DNA of 7,437 bases. Origin: Verrucomicrobiota bacterium (lineage in GTDB: Bacteria > Verrucomicrobiota > Verrucomicrobiia > Opitutales > Opitutaceae). The position numbers and the translations under genes were made by a program. A model generated the notes under the pieces. It was not told the DNA's origin. It saw only the letters and a list, made by a program, of their open reading frames with translations, and made no database searches. Below are positions 1 to 4,803 of the stretch, in pieces (the stretch's first letter is position 1; each line of letters opens with the position of its first letter). Location: contig JAEZDN010000139.1 in the NCBI GenBank assembly GCA_023433275.1, positions 1 through 7,437 on the forward strand, in the 5' to 3' direction.

Positions 1-1957
1 GAGTAGCGGGGGGGCGCGGCCGGCCATTGCGGGCGGCGGCGGGGGTCGGCGGCAGGGCGGCCCCCTGGGCGGCGGCGGCGGGCCGCATCTCCTGCAGGCT
101 GGCGAGGATTTCGTTGGCGGCAGCCGCCTGCTCCTCATTGACGCGCGTGATCCCCTTGATCTGTTTCGCGATGTTCTGGGTATCGGTGAAGATGCCGCGG
201 ATCGCGCGGGATTGTTCCTGCATCCCCCGCGCCGTCTGCTGCGACTGGACCCTTAGGTGCTCGGCGCTGGTCGCGATCTGCGACGCGCCGGTCGATTGCT
301 CGGCCAGCGCGCGGTTGATCGAGGTCACGAGCTTCGACACCAGCGTGGCCTGCTGGGCGACGTCGTCCGTCGCAGCCGCCTGCTCGGCGATGGCGCGCGC
401 GGTGGAGTGACCGCTCTTGCGCATGGCATCCAGCGCGGTGGTGATCTGCGTGGCGCCGGCCGCCTGCTCGGCGGTGGCCTTGCGCAGCTGGATGGCGATG
501 CCGCTGGTCGCCTGCGCGGCCTTGACGACCTCGCGCGCGGCGCGGCTGTGCTCGCTCATCGCCTGCGACACCTCCTTGGTCACCTTGCGCATTTGGGTGG
601 CGGATTGCACGATGGCGGCGGCGCCTTTCGCCTGCTCCGCGGACGAGGCGGCCACCTGCCGGGACTGGGCCGCGGTGACGGTGATCGCCTCCGCCACGGT
701 CTTGCTCGCCACCGTCTGCTCCTCCGAGGCGCGGCTGATCTCGCCGACGAGGGTCGCGGTCTCCTGGATGCCGACCAGAATTTTCTGCAGGCCTTGGGAG
801 CCGGACTCGGAAAGCAGGTTCGATTCCTCAGCCAGGCGCGCGCCATCGTTGGCCGTCTGGGTGGCCTCGCGGGTCGCGTGCTCGAGGCCGCGCACGATCC
901 GGGTGATGTCCGCGGTGGCGCGGGCGCAGCGGTCGGCCAGGTTGCGAATCTCCTCCGCCACGACCGCGAAACCGCGGCCGGCGTCGCCGGCGCGGGCCGC
1001 CTCGATCGAGGCGTTAAGCGAGAGAAGGTTCGTGCGCTCCGCGATCACACTGATCGTGTCCACGATGCCGCCGATCTCCGAGGTCTGCCGGTTCAGCTCG
1101 CGCATCTGGCCGGTCGAGGCGGTCATCGCACGGGAAACCCGGGTGATGCCATCGATCGACTTGCGCACGGCCTGGCCGCCCTCGTCCGCCTCCCGCGTGA
1201 CGCGCGTGGTGACCCCTTGCGCGCGCTTCACCATCTCGGCCACCGAGCGGGTCGAGCGATCCATCTGGGTCGCGCTGGCGAAGGCGCTGTTCGCGGCCTC
1301 GGTGATGCGCTCGCTATTCTGCGCCACCGACTGGATGGAACGCGCCATTTCCTCGACGGAGCTCGACGTTTCCTCGACGGAAGCCGCGAGGCCGTCGGCC
1401 ATCGCCGCGACCTCCTCGATCGAGGCCGCCATCTCGTTCATGGATGAAAGCGACTCCTCCGCCGCGGCGGTGAGATCGTCGGCGTTGCGGGCAACGACCT
1501 GGATCGAGCGACTCATCTCCTCCACCGAGGCCGCCGTCTCGTTGAGACCGCCGGCGAGGTCCTCGGAATCCTTGGACACGCGCCGGGCCGAGGCGGCGGC
1601 CTCGCCCACTGACGACGTGAGCCGCGTCGCCGAGTCCGCGATTTCCTTCGTCGTGCCCGACATGGATTGGGTGGCGGAAGCGATCTGCTTGATCGCGACG
1701 GTGGTCTGGTTGGCCGCGGCCGCGACCTGCTCGCCGTTGCCGGTCACCTGCTCGATGGAGGCAACGATCTCGTTGATGGCCGAGGCCGTCTGTTCGCCCG
1801 ATTGCGCGAGCGACGCAGCCTGGGTGCTGGTCTCGCGCAACGAGGTCACCATGCCTTCGACCGTGGCAACGAGAGTGTCGAGCGACCGGCCCGGGGAGGT
1901 CGCGGCGGGCGAGGCGGACGATGATGGGGAACGAGACGAGGCTTTGGATTTTTGCAT
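1..1957 (-). CDS. Soluble methyl-accepting chemotaxis protein, extra-long coiled-coil hairpin (3' end outside window)
   Basis: Chemoreceptor signalling protein expected to bind CheW/CheA and control kinase activity. The 652 visible residues start at the ATG at 1957, 15 nt after the cheW stop; I see no clear Shine-Dalgarno, and this is the only start in the gap. Residues 1-26 are Ser/Ala/Pro-rich. Residues ~27-624 are Ala/Ser/Glu/Gln-rich heptads without a Pro break. The MCP hairpin tip is at residues ~305-345: ERTNLLSLNASIEAARAG (307-324), then GRGFAVVAEE (327-336). The tip Glu is residue 319, near the centre, giving two similar arms. No signal peptide, membrane segment, HAMP or sensor domain is visible, so the protein should be cytoplasmic, as FrzCD is known to be. 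Sites such as ASSAEQAKGA (437-446) fit the methylation consensus. After residue 624 comes an Ala/Pro-rich tail that leaves the window, so a C-terminal domain cannot be excluded. MCP identity is firm; the ligand is unknown. Confidence 0.95.
   Translation of the reverse strand, partial: MQKSKASSRSPSSSASPAATSPGRSLDTLVATVEGMVTSLRETSTQAASLAQSGEQTASAINEIVASIEQVTGNGEQVAAAANQTTVAIKQIASATQSMSGTTKEIADSATRLTSSVGEAAASARRVSKDSEDLAGGLNETAASVEEMSRSIQVVARNADDLTAAAEESLSSMNEMAASIEEVAAMADGLAASVEETSSSVEEMARSIQSVAQNSERITEAANSAFASATQMDRSTRSVAEMVKRAQGVTTRVTREADEGGQAVRKSIDGITRVSRAMTASTGQMRELNRQTSEIGGIVDTISVIAERTNLLSLNASIEAARAGDAGRGFAVVAEEIRNLADRCARATADITRIVRGLEHATREATQTANDGARLAEESNLLSESGSQGLQKILVGIQETATLVGEISRASEEQTVASKTVAEAITVTAAQSRQVAASSAEQAKGAAAIVQSATQMRKVTKEVSQAMSEHSRAAREVVKAAQATSGIAIQLRKATAEQAAGATQITTALDAMRKSGHSTARAIAEQAAATDDVAQQATLVSKLVTSINRALAEQSTGASQIATSAEHLRVQSQQTARGMQEQSRAIRGIFTDTQNIAKQIKGITRVNEEQAAAANEILASLQEMRPAAAAQGAALPPTPAAARNGRPRPPAT
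28..85 (-). repeat. Low-complexity GCC/CCG-rich stretch coding for the MCP Ala/Pro tail
   Basis: Runs of GCC and CCG codons encode the Ala/Pro-rich tail of the chemoreceptor (residues ~625-644). A run of seven G (plus strand, 8-14) follows near the edge. Such tails commonly act as flexible tethers. The tract is indel-prone, so the frame close to the left edge is less certain than elsewhere. Confidence 0.5.
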
Positions 1958-1972
1958 GGCGATGACGCGGTT

Positions 1973-2440
1973 TCAGGAAGCGATGGAAGCGGGAGCCCCG
2001 GCCGGCGGGGTGATTTCCTCGATCGTGAGCACCTTGCCCACGTCGAGGATAAGGACGGAGCGCGACTTCACGGTGGCGACGCCCTCCACGTAGTTGCCCT
2101 CGACGCCGACCAGCGTGGCCTCGACGGGACGGATCTCCGTGGCAGGAATGCGCTCGAACTCGCGTGCACTGTCGACGATCAGCGCCACGACCCGGTCGCG
2201 CACGCGCAGGAAAATCAGGCGCGTCGACGGGGTCGCCGGCTGACGCGGCAGGCCGAAGCGGGCGCGAAGGTTGAGGGCCGGGAAAACCTGGCCCCGCGAA
2301 AAGACGACCCCGTCCACCGCGGGCGCGGTATTGGGCACGGGAGTGATATGCTCGAGCATCTCGACGTGCTGCACCTCGCTGCTGCGAACGCCGAACGCGG
2401 CACCGTTCAATTCAAAGAGGATGTAGGTATCGGTGTTCAT
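1973..2440 (-). CDS. cheW: Chemotaxis coupling protein CheW
   Basis: A 155-residue single-domain CheW, the usual family length. It is the cytoplasmic adaptor that bridges receptor tips and the P5 domain of CheA in signalling arrays. It opens with the typical strand MNTDTYILFELNGAAFGV (1-18). The conserved core is at residues 42-65, where VDGVVFSRGQVFPALNLR is followed by ARFGLP; R49-G50 match the family's Arg-Gly contact site. The last strand, SVLILDVGKVL (128-138), is also typical. The ATG at 2440 overlaps the cheA stop as ATGA and has no convincing Shine-Dalgarno, which suggests translational coupling to cheA. The reading frame stays open upstream inside cheA, but that extension has no CheW similarity and is antisense-free shadow sequence. 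The next gene is the MCP 15 nt downstream, so kinase, adaptor and receptor are probably made together. Confidence 0.96.
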   Translation of the reverse strand: MNTDTYILFELNGAAFGVRSSEVQHVEMLEHITPVPNTAPAVDGVVFSRGQVFPALNLRARFGLPRQPATPSTRLIFLRVRDRVVALIVDSAREFERIPATEIRPVEATLVGVEGNYVEGVATVKSRSVLILDVGKVLTIEEITPPAGAPASIAS

Positions 2441-4434
2441 GTCGTGAGGGATTCGGCGGGTTCGACGGCGGGCTCGGGCGGGCGCACCACGCCGGCGGTG
2501 ATCGCCGCCGGATCGAGGACAAGGAGCGGCCGGCCGTCGCCGAGCTCGGTGGCGCCGGCGATGCCCGGCACCTGGACAAGCGGGTCGGCCATTGGCCGCA
2601 GGACGATCTCGCGCCGCGACTCGACGCGGTCGACCACCAGGCCCGTAGCGCCGCGCTCGGAGCGGACCACGACGATAGTCAGGTTCCCATCGCCGCCGGC
2701 CTCGTCCGCCCCAAAAAGCTTTCGCAACCGCACGAAAGGCATCAGCCCGCCGCGGTGCGGCACGACCTCGGTTTCCTGGATCGTGCGCGCCGTGGCCGCA
2801 GGCGCCTGGAAAATCTCCTCGATGTGCGCCTGGGCCAGCGCGCACCGCTGCTCGCCCACGCGCAGCACGAGGACGTCGGCGATGGAAAGTGTAAGCGGCA
2901 GCCGCAGGGTGAAGGTCGTGCCTCGGCCCCGTTCGCTGGCCAGTTGCAGCGAGCCGCCGAGCTCCTGGACCGTGCTGCGCACCACCGCCATGCCCACGCC
3001 CCGCCCCGCCCCGCGGTCGGCGGTGTCGCGCGTGGAAAAACCGGGATGGCACAGGAGGTCGAGCAAACCGCGCGCATCGGGATTCTCACGCACCGGCAAC
3101 CCCAGGCGCCGGGCCCGCGCCGCGACGCCGACCGGGTCGATGCCGCGGCCGTCGTCCGTCACCTCGATCACCACCGACCCGCCGGCGCGCGCGGCCCGCA
3201 GGCGCAAGGTGGCTTCCGTCGGCTTGCCGGCCGCCTTCCGTTCGGCCGCCGGCTCGATGGCATGCGCCAGCGCGTTGCGCACCAGGTGAAGGAGCGGCTC
3301 CTTGAGGCGCTCCACGAGAAACTTGTCCATCTCCGTATGCCCGCCCTCGATCACGACACGCGCGTCGCGGTCCGAGCCCCGCAGGAGATCGCGCACGGCA
3401 TAGGGCATCCGCGAAAAGACCTCGGAAACGGGCACGAGCCGGACGCGCGATACGCCCGCGCGGAGTTCGCGGAGGGACCGGCCCAGCGCCACATCGATCT
3501 CGCGCAGGTCGTCGGCCGCCACCCCGCCCGCGGCGAGGCGGTCCTGCAGCCGCGAGCGCTGGATGATGATCTCGCCGGTGATGCGCATGAGGTCGTCGAG
3601 CTGCCCCAGGTCCACGCGCACGAAGCGCGAGGGCGTGAGCGACAGCGACGCCGCGTCCACCGGCTCCCCGACCGTCGCGGCCGGCGCACTCGTGGCGGGA
3701 AGGGATGGCGAAGGCCCCACCCGTTCGAACGTGACGCCGTCGCGTTCCCAATCCGGCAGCCGATCCGGTGCCCGCGGCGCGGCAAAAACAAAGACAAAAC
3801 GCAACCCGCCCGGCTGGACCGCGGGGGCCGCGCTGAGAATTTCGCCCGCGGCCTCCAAGCGTTCGCGGATCACGTTCACCCGCACCCCCCGCTGGTCGAG
3901 CGACGGTGACGGCGAAAACACCACGCGCCAAATCCCAAGGCCGCGGCGCCGGGCCTGGCCCACCGCGTCAGATTCGGCCGCGACCGGGGCATTTTCCGCC
4001 GCGGGAGCAGCGGCCGCGACCATGCGCGTGGGCAGCAGCTCCCGGACGGCGGCCAGCGTGGTGGATGGATCGGGCAACGGTTGCTTCGCGCGGAAGGCGG
4101 CCAGGGTGCGCGCGAGTTGCTCAATGCCCGCCAGAAGTTGATCGACGACGATGGCCGAGACCGCCACCTCGTCGCGGGTGAGGGCGCGCAGAAGATCCTC
4201 GAGGCCGTGCGCCAGGTTCTCGGCCGGGCGCACGCCCGCGATGGCACAGATGCCCTTCAGCGAATGCATCGAGCGGAACAGGGATTCAAGTCCCGCTGCC
4301 GGCTCCGCGCCGTCCTTGATTGCCGCTTCCACCTGGGAAATGGACGCCCGCGCGAGGCCAAGGAGCTCGTCGCTCTCGGCATAAAAGTCGTCCAACAGTT
4401 CGGGGCGCAGCCCCTCGGCGACTGGATCACTCAC
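2437..4434 (-). CDS. cheA: Chemotaxis sensor histidine kinase CheA
   Basis: Cytoplasmic kinase that autophosphorylates and passes phosphate to response regulators under MCP/CheW control. From the GTG at 4434 it has 665 residues. P1 (HPt, ~8-115) carries the phospho-acceptor H57 in MHSLKG. A P2-like regulator-binding segment lies at ~167-240 (WRVVFSPSPSL onward) between Pro/Ala linkers. P3 dimerisation is ~268-353 (VDLGQLDDLMRITGEI). P4 (ATPase) is ~354-515: N box LVRNALAHAIE with N387 and H391, G1 box DDGRG (427-431), F box PGFST (464-468), G2 GRGVGM (477-482). P5 (CheW-like) is ~517-645 and ends with VPGIAGATELGDGR. Two changes stand out: the usual DHG of the N box is AHA, and the usual GMD after G2 is GMA. 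Mg/ATP residues remain, so activity is likely. The GTG start has GGAGGA 10 nt upstream; an in-frame TTG at 4569 would add 45 residues without domain similarity. The stop overlaps cheW (ATGA). Confidence 0.96.
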   Translation of the reverse strand: MSDPVAEGLRPELLDDFYAESDELLGLARASISQVEAAIKDGAEPAAGLESLFRSMHSLKGICAIAGVRPAENLAHGLEDLLRALTRDEVAVSAIVVDQLLAGIEQLARTLAAFRAKQPLPDPSTTLAAVRELLPTRMVAAAAPAAENAPVAAESDAVGQARRRGLGIWRVVFSPSPSLDQRGVRVNVIRERLEAAGEILSAAPAVQPGGLRFVFVFAAPRAPDRLPDWERDGVTFERVGPSPSLPATSAPAATVGEPVDAASLSLTPSRFVRVDLGQLDDLMRITGEIIIQRSRLQDRLAAGGVAADDLREIDVALGRSLRELRAGVSRVRLVPVSEVFSRMPYAVRDLLRGSDRDARVVIEGGHTEMDKFLVERLKEPLLHLVRNALAHAIEPAAERKAAGKPTEATLRLRAARAGGSVVIEVTDDGRGIDPVGVAARARRLGLPVRENPDARGLLDLLCHPGFSTRDTADRGAGRGVGMAVVRSTVQELGGSLQLASERGRGTTFTLRLPLTLSIADVLVLRVGEQRCALAQAHIEEIFQAPAATARTIQETEVVPHRGGLMPFVRLRKLFGADEAGGDGNLTIVVVRSERGATGLVVDRVESRREIVLRPMADPLVQVPGIAGATELGDGRPLLVLDPAAITAGVVRPPEPAVEPAESLTT

Positions 4435-4444
4435 AACGCTTCCG

Positions 4445-4450
4445 TCCTCC
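4445..4450 (-). promoter_or_regulatory. Shine-Dalgarno of cheA, decides the GTG start
   Basis: The minus strand reads GGAGGA here, followed by a 10-nt spacer and GTG at 4434-4432. This is the only strong Shine-Dalgarno in the 5' region. It places the start just before the HPt domain, and the alternative upstream TTG/GTG codons in frame lack such a site. Confidence 0.65.
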
Positions 4451-4588
4451 GGTGAGCCACGTGGATGGAAGGGCAGGCCCACCGCGTTGGTACTCCGGAC
4501 AGCGGCACACGATCGGAAATGGGGCGGGCATGACGGAACGACTAAGGGACTGGCGCCAAAGTGAGGCAAGCGCCCCGACCTTCTCTAA

Positions 4589-4604
4589 TGAATATAGGTA
4601 TTCA
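4589..4604 (-). promoter_or_regulatory. Inverted repeat TGAATA-N4-TATTCA, candidate operator overlapping a possible -10
   Basis: A perfect 6-bp inverted repeat with a 4-nt centre, lying in the only AT-rich patch of a GC-rich gap. The possible -10 TATATT lies inside it. Its place upstream of the cheA operon fits an operator or promoter element. No known regulator's consensus is recognised. Confidence 0.3.
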
Positions 4605-4660
4605 CCCCATATCCGGGCCGGATCGCTCCGAATCTGGCGCGGTTCGCAGGCAGGGCTCGA

Positions 4661-4720
4661 TCCCGCTGGAACCCGGGTCAGCGGGAGCTGAGTCCTCCGT
4701 GGGATCCCGTTAGCGGGAGC
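4661..4720. repeat. Paired inverted repeats TCCCGYT...AGCGGGAGC
   Basis: Copy 1: TCCCGCT at 4661-4667 pairs with AGCGGGA at 4680-4686 around a 12-nt loop that contains the palindrome ACCCGGGT (4671-4678). Copy 2: TCCCG at 4705-4709 pairs with CGGGA at 4714-4718 around TTAG, and abuts the palindrome GGGATCCC (4701-4708). The 9-mer AGCGGGAGC recurs at 4680-4688 and 4712-4720, 32 bp apart. They could be a degenerate palindromic repeat family, or transcript-end structures for the permease. No T-tract follows on either strand. Confidence 0.45.
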
Positions 4721-4731
4721 CAACTGAAGCG

Positions 4732-4747
4732 CGGGCGGCCCCGCCCG
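4732..4747 (-). terminator. GC-rich hairpin downstream of the permease, weak terminator candidate
   Basis: Minus strand CGGGCG-GGGC-CGCCCG forms a perfect 6-bp GC stem with a 4-nt loop, about 57 nt past the permease stop. It is not followed by a T run, so it is not a classical intrinsic terminator. It may be a Rho-associated or 3'-protective structure, or chance in GC-rich DNA. Confidence 0.25.
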
Positions 4748-4803
4748 TGACACCGCTCTCGCACGATGTCGCCGCGGCTCCAACGAACTAAACCGTCCCC
4801 TGT

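Larger units (their letters stand above)
4435..4803 (-). other. Intergenic region between permease and cheA (369 bp), probable che operon leader and promoter
   Basis: No supportable gene. Short frames here have no family features. Read in the direction of transcription, it holds a 6-bp GC hairpin about 57 nt after the permease stop, then two TCCCG/CGGGA inverted repeats. An AT-rich patch about 155 nt before the cheA start follows, containing TGAATA-CCTA-TATTCA, and finally the cheA Shine-Dalgarno. A gap this long between co-directional genes suggests that cheA-cheW-MCP has its own promoter. TATATT at 4596-4591 (minus strand) could be a -10 element, but I found no matching -35 at standard spacing. 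Confidence 0.55.

Noticed and set aside
257..2093. Long plus-strand open frames (396 and 558 codons) across the MCP and the end of cheW
   Set aside because: They are antisense to a clear MCP and CheW. Their translations are low-complexity and biased, with no domain signature. Stop-free antisense frames are expected from Ala/Ser/Glu-rich coding DNA at high GC.
2441..3052. N-terminal extension of the cheW frame into cheA
   Set aside because: The extension has no CheW similarity and lies fully within CheA's ATPase and P5 region. The ATG at 2440 gives the normal CheW length and N-terminal strand.
1952..4141. Plus-strand open frames of 192-445 codons antisense to cheA and cheW
   Set aside because: The minus strand encodes full CheA and CheW domain sets here. 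The plus-strand translations are Arg/Ala/His-rich shadows with no recognisable features.
4435..4569. Upstream TTG start for cheA (45 extra residues)
   Set aside because: The extra residues have no family similarity and no Shine-Dalgarno precedes them, while GGAGGA precedes the GTG at 4434.
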